Source: Rosa chinensis
Lineage: Eukaryota > Streptophyta > Magnoliopsida > Rosales > Rosaceae
Assembly (NCBI RefSeq): GCF_002994745.2
Contig: NC_037092.1
Location: 71,647,823 to 71,711,822, forward strand
Reading direction: 5' to 3'
DNA length: 64,000 nt
This document shows positions 45,442-56,364 of the stretch, piece by piece. How positions within the stretch are numbered: the first letter of the stretch is position 1; each line of letters starts with the position of its first letter. Under the pieces are notes generated by a model, which was given only the letters and a program-made list of their open reading frames with translations, was not told the origin of the DNA and ran no database searches. A program made the position numbers and the translations under genes.

Positions 45442-47538
45442 TGATACGCTAAAAACAAGCGCTCAACTTAACCCTGCAAGATGTAGTCGTTAGCAATATA
45501 GAGTAAGCAAGGATCGTTCGATGCCAAGGATTGAGGGTAACCAATTAATCACAAAGAAAAATAAACTAAGCTAAACTAACAAAGAACACAAAACAAAGAA
45601 ACTAACTAAAAGAAAGGAAAACAAACGTAGAATAGGGAAAAGGAGAGAGGAAGCAACGAAATAAAAGAAGAAAGGAAAAAATAAATGTTTTGGGGTTTTT
45701 AAGTTTTACGAAAATTAAAGGAAAACAAAGAAAGCAATTTCGAATTTTAAGTTGAAAAACAATATGGAGAAGACGTTAGAGACTCGGAAATCCACCACCA
45801 ATTACTTTCGAACAATGTTAAGTTAACCTAGTTTCAATTACTAAGGTGTGAACAGAAATCAACCAAGAAACAAGTCGGAGCAGATCATGTCCCTTATTAA
45901 TGTTTCCCTAATTACTTAGTCTACGTGAACGCACAATAGCTAAGCCTATCAAACATGCAATCAAGGTATAGAACGCTATCCTATCAACAACACATATAGT
46001 GTCAACATATTTGAAGCATTAAGATCTCATGGAAACGATTGATTATAGAGTTGCAGTCTAGTGTGGAACGCCTACCTAGCATGCTCTTCTAGTTGTTTAA
46101 AACATCAACTTTTGTTCAAAGCCTTGCATACTTGTGGATTAGAAAACAAAACGATTAGGTGAATTATTTTCTAAACCTAGCTCCAATTACATGCATAAAT
46201 CCTATGTTCGCGACCATAAAACATACACATGCAAAAGTTTTCAATCAATCAGAGATAAACAACCAACCCACACCATAGATCAAGAAACTAAGTTTAATCA
46301 AACATATGTTCTACATAATTGGGGCTTCAAACCTCGCCCCTAACAAAAATAACTAGCCACACATGGTCTTAAATTCAACAATTAAAAGCATGAGTATTCG
46401 ATTACAAGAGGATAAAAACCGTAAAGAGCAGAGTATGAGAGCCACGAATTCACTTTTAGGCAGCCTTAGATGCAGGCAATCCTTCAAGATGGGGCACGGC
46501 AGGAGCTTGATGGAGATGGATGGTGATGTGCACGGTTTTTCCTTCTTGAAGACTTGGGAATTTTTGAGACTTTGTGTGCTAGGGTTAGGAGCAGAAGAGG
46601 CGCTGTAGGATGGTGTGTCTCAACGTGTTATACTGCTCTATATATATAGAATACACAGCCCTAGTTTCCTTTCCCAATTCTGCTTTGAAAGCCTCTCCTA
46701 ATTGCTTGAGGATCACTCTACTTGGTGCATAATTAAATGATTTTCAAGCCTTAGTAATCTTCCCAAAATCTTGAGGAATCATTCTAGGACTCTCCTTCAT
46801 GTTTGCAGCAGCAATAACCTTCCAAAAATGCCCCCAAAATTCGTCCACAAAAGATTTCTGCCAAACAGTCCTGTTTCGACTAGGTTTCGATTTCTTACTC
46901 TGAAGCTTCCTTCTTGGACAAGGAACGACTTCGTCTTGACAAGTTTCTGGATGGTTCTTGACTCCCACGTGTTCTATGACATCATATCATCTAGAATGAT
47001 CGATAACCTTCTGGAAAAACTCCAAGAAAATCGCCGGAAAAGATCTCTCAAAAAGCTTCGTGAAAAGCTGACAGTTTCTGCCTTATCGGGAAGCATACTT
47101 CGACTTTGATTTCCTACTGCCTCGTTGATGATTTTGACCTGTTCTTTGGCTGTAGTTGAAGTATAACATCATGTCTTCAAGGATCGCTGGTCCTTTCCTC
47201 AAATGTGAAGCTGGAATGATGCAATAATTTCTCCTCAAAACCGTTCCCAGAAAGCTGATTCTGAAACTGCAGTTTTCTGCTTTGCAGCAACTGTTTTGCA
47301 CAATGAATTCCGTGGACTTTCCTTGTAATTTCTGGCCAAATGGTTGATCAAACTTGGTCCTCTGCATCAGTACTTCATGTTTCATGGCTTCGTTGCTCCC
47401 TTTCAGCTCTTATTTCTCTTGAATCACTTCACGAACTACCTAAAAAGAAAACAAAGTTAAAACTGACTTTTTAAAGGAAATAGCTAAGAAAAGTGTAAGG
47501 GATTTCACACTATATTCGTCGCATTTATGCTCCTATCA
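45442..47538 (-). repeat. 3' LTR of the Ty3-type element, 2097 bp
   Basis: Identical by eye to the 5' LTR except for one G in a homopolymer. It includes a TATATATA box (46634-46641) likely to be the element promoter. Several long open frames on both strands (46363-47385) occur in identical form in both LTRs and are LTR sequence, not genes. Confidence 0.95.
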
Positions 47539-47556
47539 AATTCCCCCACACTTAGC
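47539..47556 (-). other. Polypurine tract
   Basis: Minus strand AGTGTGGGGGAATT directly abuts the 3' LTR. It is the normal plus-strand primer of such elements. Confidence 0.85.
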
Positions 47557-50282
47557 TTTTGCTAGTCCCTTAGCAAAATCAAAACAAAGAAAATAAAACA
47601 AGGACTCAAAACACAAAACAAACTATGCCTTCAACATTGTTGTCTCAGTAATCTCTTACTTTCATAGCATCAAGATTAGCATGCAACCAAGAATCAATCA
47701 TAAGTAATTCAAGAGTTAATTAAAACATATATTCCACATATAAGCATGTAAGACACGGATGTGACAATGGTGATGGGTGGAGCTTAGCATGTATCCAACA
47801 AGTATGATTCAAACCTCACAGGATTCACCACTCTTTCTTCTCTCCGATCAAGGCTAATGCTTAAAAGCTTTTTCACTCAAATATATGTGAGAGATGATAA
47901 TATTTTCGACAAACAAAAAGCTCACACATATAAACAAAGAAAAGCTATGTCGAAATATATGTATATTTTTTTCTTTTACGATCTCATGAAGGATACCAAC
48001 TACTTGCCGGACGGACCAAACCATATGCTCAACTCTTGTAGCCAATCTCCACAGATCAAAGGTTGCCCATCTTAAGGATCAAAGAGGTCTTACTTCAAGG
48101 TTGTAATGGGGCCAAGGTTTAGGGGTTTAAAGAAACGAAAGGGTAAGGAAAAACACAAAGTGTTCTAAAAACTTAGCGGAGCTTTCATTGAAGTATTGAG
48201 ACATCTTCTTTTAGTCACCAAGGCATCTTGCAACATTGAACTTCTTGTGTGTCTTTATTAAGAGCCGGATGTCATTGTGTTGGACCCTTGCTTCATTCTA
48301 ACATTCCTTCAAACACTTGTGAAATAGGACAAAGACCGAATTCATCGAACTTAGGCCTTCACTTCAAAACAAACTCCTTATCCACAATGGGGGGACTAAA
48401 ATCCATAAATACTTGCACTCTTTTCCTTTTCATTGCCGTTCACTTTTTTTTTTTTCTTTTTTCGGCATACATATATTTTTCTTCTTCTTTCTCATGGACA
48501 AGTCTTTGTCCCACAGTTATTCTTTCTCATCATCTCTTTTGTAGTGCCTTCAAAAACTTATCTGTCTCATGAATTAGCTCCACTAAATCCTTAGAACAAG
48601 GGTAGGGATATAACTATACTAAGGTTCAAAGGTTAGGATTTTGAGGGTGATGAAAGAAAAAGGTTTAAATGTAGGCTCAAAGGGGTTAACTAGAGGAGTC
48701 CCACGACGGGCACAAATATGGACACAGGCTATTTTTGGCTATGGTGGAATTTCCTAGGTGCCTTTATCCTTTCCAGAATCAGGGACATGTATTGATAAAA
48801 GTTTCAACTAGTACAAGAGCAAGTTCTAGTAATCTCTAGAGTCCGTCAAACTTAATCTGTGGCAAGCAGTCAATCAAAGAGAAAGATAATGAGATCACTA
48901 AGCATCGCCAAAAAAATAAGAGTATAATTTTTCAATAAACACTCACAAAGAATGGAAAATAGGCTCAAGTTCTCACAAGGGTTATTATGAATCACACTCA
49001 TCATCAACATGCTCATAATTCTGTACCAAGGTCAACAAAAACCACATCTACTACACATTCATATGCTTTGTATATATCATAATTAACCAAAGAATTATTT
49101 TAACATCATCTCAATATTGTGATCCTCTTTTATCCATAATTTCAGAGATTAAGTTCATCCTAGACAGTTGAAAGCAACCTAAGACTCGAAAAACAAAACA
49201 AAAACAAGAACTAAAAATGCTAAAAGAAAGAACATAACTAACGAAATTTTTTTTTTTTTTTTTTTTTTCAAGTAAGACTCAAATTCCCTTCCCCCACACT
49301 TGAATCATACATTGCCCTCAATGTATGGAAAACTAAATCAAACAATGCATAATAGAAGTGTAAAGAAGGGAAATCAAAAAGAAGAAAGGTGAGAAGGTTG
49401 ATAGAAAAGCTCCCCCTTGTAGACCTCCCAATGCTCACGACCTTTGGAGATGACAACAAAAGACCCCAACCTCAAGACCATAAGGTCTTGACTTCCTAAC
49501 GTAAGCTCCGTGCGAAGTCTTGTTGCATCTTTGGAAACCAGAAGTTTGTGCCGGCAGCCCATGTTCCAGGTTCCATAATGTTTTTATGCAGCTTCAGATG
49601 ACGATTATACCACTTGGGGGTGAAAGTGGACATTGCGAGCTTTCTGTGCATATGTGGAACACTTCCTAACTCCAAGCGGTTTGAAAGTTATAGCCCTATA
49701 AAGTTAGAGAAAAAACAGAAATTGGAACAGAAATCCGGGCAAAGTGACCTTTACCCACTCAAACCTTTATTCCGGGAGCATCACTGGGTCAATGGACGAG
49801 ATTTTTGGTCTGAAGGTAGTATACATATAGAGCTTTGAGTCCATGTAAAGAACTCCTCATTTCATCCACGGAAATATGCCCAGTTTTTCTTTTTCTGTGA
49901 CACAACTGCGCAGTTTTCTGTTTTCCTGGGCTGACCTTGCTGCATTCAAACTGGAACTGGGAACACATATAAACTCCGAATCCAGTTCTGTAAAAACTTA
50001 CAGAAACTAGACTCAAATATCTTTCGATTCATATATGGCACGTCTTCTGGTCCCTTCTGAGCTAAAAACGGTAGTTGTCTAAAGTAGACGGACTGTACGG
50101 TCAGTACTCTGTTTTACAGAAGGAACACTTTTCACACCTCTCTACAACTCTATGACCTGCACACAAACGAAAAACATAAAAAGGAACTAAATAGAAAACA
50201 AAGAAAGCAAAGAAAACATCCCTTGGGTTGCCTCCCAAGAAGCGCTTGGTTTAAAGTCTTCAGCCAGACGTAGTGAATGCTT
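47557..50282 (-). other. Long non-coding 3' region of the Ty3-type element
   Basis: 2.7 kb between the end of pol and the polypurine tract, where some Athila elements hold an envelope-like gene. No minus-strand frame longer than about 75 residues is present. A second polypurine-like word (minus strand TCAAGTGTGGGGGAAGGGAA) lies at 49283-49303, next to a run of 25 T at 49244-49268. Confidence 0.75.
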
Positions 50283-52226
50283 TTAATCTATGAGAGGAGG
50301 TGTGTCATGAAGGTCTTCTTCCTCTACGTTGCTCTCCTTAAAGGCTGCGTAGTATGGCTTCAATCGATGGCCATTCACCTTGAACTCATGGCCTGTTTGC
50401 TCACTTCGAATTTGCACAGCTCCGTGGGGAAAAACGTAAGTAACAACAAAAGGACCAACCCATCGTGAGCGAAGCTTACCGGGAAAGAGTTTGAGACGAG
50501 AGTGAAACAATAAAACTTTTTGGCCTGCTATGAATGTTTTCCCACGAATCATCTTGTCATGAAAGGCCTTAGTTTTCTCTTTATAAATCCGGGAACTCTC
50601 GTACGCATCATTACGTAGTTCTTCCAACTCATTCACTTGAAGCTTTCTATGAATCCCAGCGTCATCTAAATCCATATTAAAGCTCTTCACAGCCCACCAA
50701 GCTCGATGTTCCAATTCCACGGGTAGATGGCAAGCTTTTCCATACACCAACCTAAAGGGACTCATTCCTATTGGCGTCTTATACGCTGTCCGGTACGCCC
50801 ACAAGGCATCATCTAGCCTTTGACTCCAATCCTTGCGACTTGGGCTAACTGTTTTCTCCAAAATCTTCTTGATTTCACGATTTGACACTTCTGCTTGTCC
50901 ACTAGTTTGTGGATGATATGGCGTTGACACCTTGTGTGTCACATTATACTTTCTAAGCAAGGCTTCAATGGATCTATTGCAGAAGTGCGATCCTCCATCA
51001 CTTATGATTGCTCGAGGCATTCCAAACCTAGAGAAAATATTAGATCGAAGAAAATCTGCAACAACTTTGGAATCATTAGTCCGGGTGGCTTGTGCTTCCA
51101 CCCATTTTGAGACATAATCCACAGCGAGAAGAATATAAAGAAAACCTTGAGATGAAGGAAAAGGTCCCATAAAATCGATACCCCAAACATCAAAAATTTC
51201 AACAACCAAAACATTAGTTAAAGGCATTTGATTTTTAGGTCCTATGTTTCCGGTTCTTTGGCATCTATCACATGTCATACAAAAAGCATAAGCATCCTTA
51301 AATAAACTAGGCCAATAAAAACCAGATTCCAACACCTTAAGAGCAGTTTTCTTAGAACCAAAATGACCCCCACAATTTTCAGAATGGCAAAATGTCAAGA
51401 TATGAGTAAACTCCCTTTCAGGCACGCAACGTCGAATTATACCATCCGCACAAAATTTCCAAAGATAAGGATCATCCCAAACATATTGCCTAGCATTCTT
51501 TTTAAGTTTTGCATGCATAGAGCTTGACAGCGTGTTTGGAATTTTTTTAGTGACTAAGAAATTGACTATGTCTGCATACCAAGGTTCACTTACCTCAATT
51601 CCGAAGAGTTGTTCATCCGGAAAAGTTTCCATAAGAGGTATGGCGTCCTCACCATGTACAAGGCGGCTCAAATGATCTGCAACAACATTTTCACTCCCCT
51701 TTTTGTCCTTAATTTCGACATCAAATTCTTGTAGAAGAAGAATCCATCGAATTAGCCTCGGTTTCGCTTCCTTCTTTGAGAGTAAATACTTCAAAGCTGC
51801 ATGATCAGTATAAATAACAACTTTAGTTTGAAGTAAATAAGATCTAAATTTATCCAAAGCAAAAACAACAGCTAATAATTCTTTTTCTGTAGTCGAATAA
51901 TTCAATTGAGCATCATTCAAAGTCCGAGAGGCGTAGTAGATGGCATAAGGCTTTTTCTCTTTTCTTTGGCCAAGCACTGCGCCTACTGCATAATCAGAAG
52001 CATCACACATGAGCTCAAATGGTAAGGACCAATCCGGAGGAAGCATGATAGGAGCAGAGGTCAAAAGCTCCTTTAATTGTTCAAACGCAACTTGGCAGTC
52101 CGCATTCCATTCAAACGTCACCTCCTTTTGCAAAAGTCGACAGAGGGGTCTTGCAATTTTGGAGAAGTCCTTGATAAAGCGTCTGTAAAATCCTGCATGT
52201 CCAAGAAAAGAACGAACCTCTCTCAC
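50283..52226 (-). CDS. Ty3-type pol, second part: RNase H and integrase (frameshifted from RT)
   Basis: This is 647 codons opened by a frameshift, not by an ATG: the first codon is GTG and the real reading should continue from the RT frame. Order: RT thumb ([20 protein letters not shown]), RNase H with D at 75 ([14 protein letters not shown]), E at 116 ([12 protein letters not shown]), D at 141 ([10 protein letters not shown]) and ADHLSR (D184). Integrase zinc finger H281, H288, C319, C322. DDE core D351 (WGIDFMGPF), D410 (ISDGGSHF), E446 ([11 protein letters not shown]). C-terminal [15 protein letters not shown]. All catalytic residues are kept. It integrates the element's DNA copy into the host chromosome. 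Confidence 0.93.
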   Translation of the reverse strand: MREVRSFLGHAGFYRRFIKDFSKIARPLCRLLQKEVTFEWNADCQVAFEQLKELLTSAPIMLPPDWSLPFELMCDASDYAVGAVLGQRKEKKPYAIYYASRTLNDAQLNYSTTEKELLAVVFALDKFRSYLLQTKVVIYTDHAALKYLLSKKEAKPRLIRWILLLQEFDVEIKDKKGSENVVADHLSRLVHGEDAIPLMETFPDEQLFGIEVSEPWYADIVNFLVTKKIPNTLSSSMHAKLKKNARQYVWDDPYLWKFCADGIIRRCVPEREFTHILTFCHSENCGGHFGSKKTALKVLESGFYWPSLFKDAYAFCMTCDRCQRTGNIGPKNQMPLTNVLVVEIFDVWGIDFMGPFPSSQGFLYILLAVDYVSKWVEAQATRTNDSKVVADFLRSNIFSRFGMPRAIISDGGSHFCNRSIEALLRKYNVTHKVSTPYHPQTSGQAEVSNREIKKILEKTVSPSRKDWSQRLDDALWAYRTAYKTPIGMSPFRLVYGKACHLPVELEHRAWWAVKSFNMDLDDAGIHRKLQVNELEELRNDAYESSRIYKEKTKAFHDKMIRGKTFIAGQKVLLFHSRLKLFPGKLRSRWVGPFVVTYVFPHGAVQIRSEQTGHEFKVNGHRLKPYYAAFKESNVEEEDLHDTPPLID

Positions 52227-54349
52227 AGAAGTGGGGAGGGTAAGTAGCGAACAAGATCAACTTTAGCTTTATCTACTTCTATTCCCCTAGAAGAAACAAT
52301 ATGCCCTAGAACAATACCTTGAGCAACCATGAAGTGACATTTTTCCCAATTTAAAACAAGGTTAGTTTCAATGCAACGTTTCAAGATTAATTCTAGGTTT
52401 CCTAAGCAATTTTCGAAGCTATCACCAAAAACACTAAAATCATCCATGAAAACTTCAATTATTTTCTCAATATAATCAGAAAAAATACTGAGCATGCATC
52501 TTTGAAACGTACCTGGGGCATTGCAAAGTCCAAATGGCATTCGACGGTAAGCAAAAGTGCCAAAAGGACAAGTGAAAGTTGTTTTCTCTTGATCCTCTTG
52601 AGCTATGCATATTTGATTATAACCAGAATAACCATCAAGGAAACAATAAAAAGAATGACCAGCTAACCTTTCAAGCATTTGATCGATGAAGGGTAAAGGG
52701 AAGTGGTCTTTCCTGGTGGTGGCGTTAAGCTTCCTATAATCGATGCAGACTCTATGGCCAGTCACGGTTCTTTGGGGCACAAGTTCATTCTCTTCATTCT
52801 TCACGACCGTAATTCCGGATTTCTTTGGCACAACTTGGACTGGTGAGACCCATTTACTGTCTGAAATAGGGTATATGACGCCACAATCGAGCAATTTGAT
52901 GACTTCCTTTTTCACAACTTCCATCATTGGAGGGTTAAGACGACGTTGAGCCTCTCTAGTTGGTTTGGCACCCTCCTCAAGAAGAATTCGATGCACACAA
53001 GTGGTGGGGCTTATTCCCTTGATGTCAGCTAATGTCCATCCAATTGCAGTCTTGTGTTTCTTTAGCACTTTAACAAGTTCTTCTTCTTGAGATGGCGTCA
53101 ACTTGGATGAGACTATGACAGGCAATGTTTTGTCATCTCCCAAATAAACATACTTCAAATGATCCGGTAATGGTTTGAGTTCAAGTGTAGGGGCCTGAAT
53201 CACTGAAGGAAGAGGTTTATTAGTAGATAACTGAATTGACAAAGGGGAAGGAGGTTTACCTTCATAACGTAGATGAGTTTCAACGGAAGAAACGTCCTCA
53301 AATATTTGAGGGTCCAACGTTTCCTGAAGTTTCTTCATGGGAATTATGACGCCATCATGGGTGTAACCAACGCCTTGCTCAATGGTTGTGATCAACGTAT
53401 CTTCTCTTATTGCTTCCAAAACCTTCTGTGCAAGAGTATCAAGTATGTCAATAGAAAAACATGAATCAAATTCAATTGGATACCTCATAGCCTCAAAGAT
53501 GTTGAATCCTATCACATCTCCATCAAATTCCATGGTTAGAGAGCCAGCATAGACGTCAATTTTTGTCCTAGCAGTCCGCATGAAAGGTCTACCCAACAAA
53601 AGTGGCGTTGGGTTTATGGTGGATTCCTCCATGTCCAAGATATAAAAATCCGCGGGAAAGATCAAGTGATTAACCTGCACAAGCACATCTTCCAACAATC
53701 CTTTCGGAAAGGCCTTAGATCTATCCGCCAATTGAATAATTACGTTATCAGTTTTAAGTGTACCTAGACCTAAAGATGCATAAACAGAATAAGGCATAAC
53801 ATTTATAGATGCACCTAGATCTAACATGGCATTCTCAAATCTAGTGTTACCAATAACGCAAGGAATGGTGAAGCTTCCAGGATCTTTGCATTTTGGGGGA
53901 AGTTTCCTTTGAATAACAGCTGAGACATTCTCATTCACCTTCACAACCTCCTTTTCTCGAATTCTCCTTCTTGTTGTACAAAGTTCCTTCAAAAATTTTG
54001 CATATTTGGGCACTTGCTTTATAGCTTCAAGAAGGGGAATGTTGACTTGCACCTTTTTAAAGGTATCCAAAACAGCCATGTCGCTTTCTTCTTGTTTGGA
54101 CTTAGCAAATCTGCGAGGAAAAGGCATAGGAGAAAGGAAAGCATTAGTATTAACCGGGATTGAAGAGTTAGACACTTTACCTTTGGTTTCTGGTTTTGTT
54201 GGGGATTGCAATGAGCCTTCAATCCTGGACGTAGCAGGGTCTGGGATTGCTAAGTCAGTTTCAATCCTGGAAGTCGCTGGGCCATTGTTTTTCTTCCTCT
54301 TCGAAATTGGTGTTTCCTGTTCTTCATCAATGTGCACTGTGGTGTTCAT
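52223..54349 (-). CDS. Ty3-type pol, first part: protease and reverse transcriptase
   Basis: 708 codons. The ATG overlaps the gag stop as ATGA, suggesting re-initiation. Protease [20 protein letters not shown] has DLG (177-179), where D-T/S-G is usual, a form I know from Athila/Tat-type proteases, and flap-side [10 protein letters not shown] (251-260). RT has [20 protein letters not shown] (535-554), [10 protein letters not shown] (571-580) with catalytic D572, and FMDDFSVFG (634-642) as the YxDD box. It ends RYLPSPLL and a TGA where related proteins continue into the thumb; the loss of one base in the CCCTCCCC run at about 52235-52242 explains this. Confidence 0.93.
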   Translation of the reverse strand: MNTTVHIDEEQETPISKRKKNNGPATSRIETDLAIPDPATSRIEGSLQSPTKPETKGKVSNSSIPVNTNAFLSPMPFPRRFAKSKQEESDMAVLDTFKKVQVNIPLLEAIKQVPKYAKFLKELCTTRRRIREKEVVKVNENVSAVIQRKLPPKCKDPGSFTIPCVIGNTRFENAMLDLGASINVMPYSVYASLGLGTLKTDNVIIQLADRSKAFPKGLLEDVLVQVNHLIFPADFYILDMEESTINPTPLLLGRPFMRTARTKIDVYAGSLTMEFDGDVIGFNIFEAMRYPIEFDSCFSIDILDTLAQKVLEAIREDTLITTIEQGVGYTHDGVIIPMKKLQETLDPQIFEDVSSVETHLRYEGKPPSPLSIQLSTNKPLPSVIQAPTLELKPLPDHLKYVYLGDDKTLPVIVSSKLTPSQEEELVKVLKKHKTAIGWTLADIKGISPTTCVHRILLEEGAKPTREAQRRLNPPMMEVVKKEVIKLLDCGVIYPISDSKWVSPVQVVPKKSGITVVKNEENELVPQRTVTGHRVCIDYRKLNATTRKDHFPLPFIDQMLERLAGHSFYCFLDGYSGYNQICIAQEDQEKTTFTCPFGTFAYRRMPFGLCNAPGTFQRCMLSIFSDYIEKIIEVFMDDFSVFGDSFENCLGNLELILKRCIETNLVLNWEKCHFMVAQGIVLGHIVSSRGIEVDKAKVDLVRYLPSPLL

Positions 54350-55884
54350 TTGTGCCTTGGGGACGTCATTGATGATCCTTCCACTTCTAGTGGTGATGGC
54401 ATTGGCAGATTCAAAGCCCCCTTTGGATTTGGAATAGTATTACTTGGCAGCTTACCACCTTCAGGGCCTTTTGTCATAAAATCAACCACGTGACCAAGCT
54501 GTTTCTCCATTGCGTCCATCCTCTTTTGCATGAGATTCTGACCTTGCATCAAATTGTTGGTTTGATTTTGCATTTGATTTTGGTTCTGCAACAAAGTCTG
54601 AGTAGAAACAGTTAAAGTTTTTATAATCTCATCATAGTTATTAGAAGAAGAAGATGAAGAATTCGAAGGATTAGAGTTTAGAGGAGCCTGTGGCTTTGGG
54701 AAGAAGCCTGGAGGACGTTGATTGAAGGCTTGAGAAGCTGGTTGGGCGTTTTCATTGTCCTTCCAACGAAAATTGGGGTGATCCCTCCATCCAGGGTTGT
54801 AGGTGTTAGAATATGGGTCATTCCTTGGACGTTGGTACCCTTGTTGGAACCCTAGGGCGTTGACACCTTCAAAGTTTCCTCCTTCCATGAGTTGAGGGCA
54901 TTGATCAGACATATGCCCTTGCATTGAGCACACTCCACATACCATAACTTGTCCCTTCATTCCCTGAGAAACAATAGAAGTAAGCCTGTTAATTTTATCT
55001 TCCAATTGAACCAATGTACTTACCTCATTAACTTTTTCACGTGTATGGGTGGACTTGGAACCGCCATATTGTTGTTGATTCAGGGCCCTATTCTCAATTA
55101 AGATCATTCCAGCTGCAGGTTCCTTGTCAACAAATGATCCTCCTGAAGCTGCATCGAGCATATCTCTTTCCAAGTTGGTGAGACCATCATAGAAGCAAGT
55201 GAGCAAGGTCTCATTCTTCATGCCATGTTGAGGGCATTGAGTGATGAGAGTTTTGAACCTTTCATAATACTCTGCATAGGACTCATCTTGCCCTTGTTGA
55301 ATTCCACTTATCTTCTTCCTAAGCATGATGATCCGAGATGTAGGGAAATATTTTTCCAAAAATGCTTTCATCATGTCTGCCCAAGATGTGATGCGTCCAC
55401 TTGGCAACTCATAAAGCCATTGCTTTGCCTTGTCAGCCAACGAAAATGGGAAGGCTTTCAACTTCAAGATTTGCTCATCAGCTCCTTGTGGCTTCATGCT
55501 TGTGCAAATGAACTGAAACTCCATTAAATGCTGATTGGGATCTTCCATAGAGTGTCCATGGAATGTAGGAAGACGATGAAGTAGCCCAGACTTCAACTCA
55601 AAGTCAGCTGTTGCTCCTTCAACTGCATCAGGGTAGGTTATACAAGTGGGGACACCACCTGGTGGAATCACAGAAGTTGAAAGTTGCCTAATGGTGAGAG
55701 CCATTGGTGGAGGTGTTGGCGTTGAAACTTGCTCTTGAAAGAGTGATGAGATGTCGTACACTTCTTCTTCTTCTTTTGGTGAAGACGAGCTTGCTTCCTT
55801 CAACTTGTTTTTGCTTCGAATTGTTTTCAGAAGTTCAGGATCAAAAGGAACAAGCTCGCCTTTTGGATTTTTCCTTGTATGCAT
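54346..55884 (-). CDS. Ty3-type gag
   Basis: 512 residues from the ATG at 55884 (MHTRKNPKGELVPFD); the frame is open further but without ATG. Retrotransposon gag domain with FPFSLADKAKQWLYELPSG and WADMMKAFLEKYFPTSRI. One zinc knuckle CGVCSMQGHMSDQC (CX2CX4HX4C) at about 316-329. Then a Q/N-rich low-complexity stretch (LLQNQNQMQNQTNNLMQGQN). It forms the particle that packages element RNA. The frame is intact. Confidence 0.93.
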   Translation of the reverse strand: MHTRKNPKGELVPFDPELLKTIRSKNKLKEASSSSPKEEEEVYDISSLFQEQVSTPTPPPMALTIRQLSTSVIPPGGVPTCITYPDAVEGATADFELKSGLLHRLPTFHGHSMEDPNQHLMEFQFICTSMKPQGADEQILKLKAFPFSLADKAKQWLYELPSGRITSWADMMKAFLEKYFPTSRIIMLRKKISGIQQGQDESYAEYYERFKTLITQCPQHGMKNETLLTCFYDGLTNLERDMLDAASGGSFVDKEPAAGMILIENRALNQQQYGGSKSTHTREKVNEVSTLVQLEDKINRLTSIVSQGMKGQVMVCGVCSMQGHMSDQCPQLMEGGNFEGVNALGFQQGYQRPRNDPYSNTYNPGWRDHPNFRWKDNENAQPASQAFNQRPPGFFPKPQAPLNSNPSNSSSSSSNNYDEIIKTLTVSTQTLLQNQNQMQNQTNNLMQGQNLMQKRMDAMEKQLGHVVDFMTKGPEGGKLPSNTIPNPKGALNLPMPSPLEVEGSSMTSPRHK

Positions 55885-56335
55885 AAACGAGTTGAAGTGC
55901 CTGAGGAACAAACAAGAATGGCGTTAGAACCCTAAGAAAAAAAACGAAAAACAAGGGGAAATAAATGTAAGGGGCGAAATTATGAAAAACTAACACAAAA
56001 CAAATTTTATTTCAACTAGAACTCGTAAATCAAGTTAGAAAAGAAATAGAATTCTAATCGTTAACAAAAACTTTCTCTCTACGTCGTTCGGTAACTCCTT
56101 TCCAACACGACCAGGTAGGTAAGGAACGATTTTGGTGGAGACAAAGCTCACTTGAAAACACTTCTCGTATCCAGACCAATCCTAGACATCGTGTTGTAAT
56201 AAGATGCGCCTAGAGGACGTAGAGATAGAGTCAACGTTAAAAACAAGAATTCCAAAACTATTCAAGTATGATTTACAACTTCTAACCGAAACTTGAATTA
56301 AACTAAAAATTAAAATTGTGAAAAATAAGTATTTT

Positions 56336-56359
56336 TCAATCCCCGGCGACGCGGCGCCA
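56336..56359 (-). other. Primer binding site, tRNA-Asp type
   Basis: Minus strand TGGCGCCGCGTCGCCGGGGA, 5 bases inside the 5' LTR, resembles the complement of the 3' end of plant tRNA-Asp (TGGCGCCGTTGCCGGGGA as I recall it), with CGTC in place of TT. Confidence 0.75.
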
Positions 56360-56364
56360 AAAAT

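Noticed and set aside
46363..47385. Four open frames on both strands, repeated exactly at 57287-58309
   Set aside because: They lie within the two LTRs of the Ty3-type element; identity reflects LTR duplication, not gene duplication.
54006..54437. 143-residue frame antisense to gag/pol
   Set aside because: It is a shadow of the strongly supported minus-strand retroelement frames.
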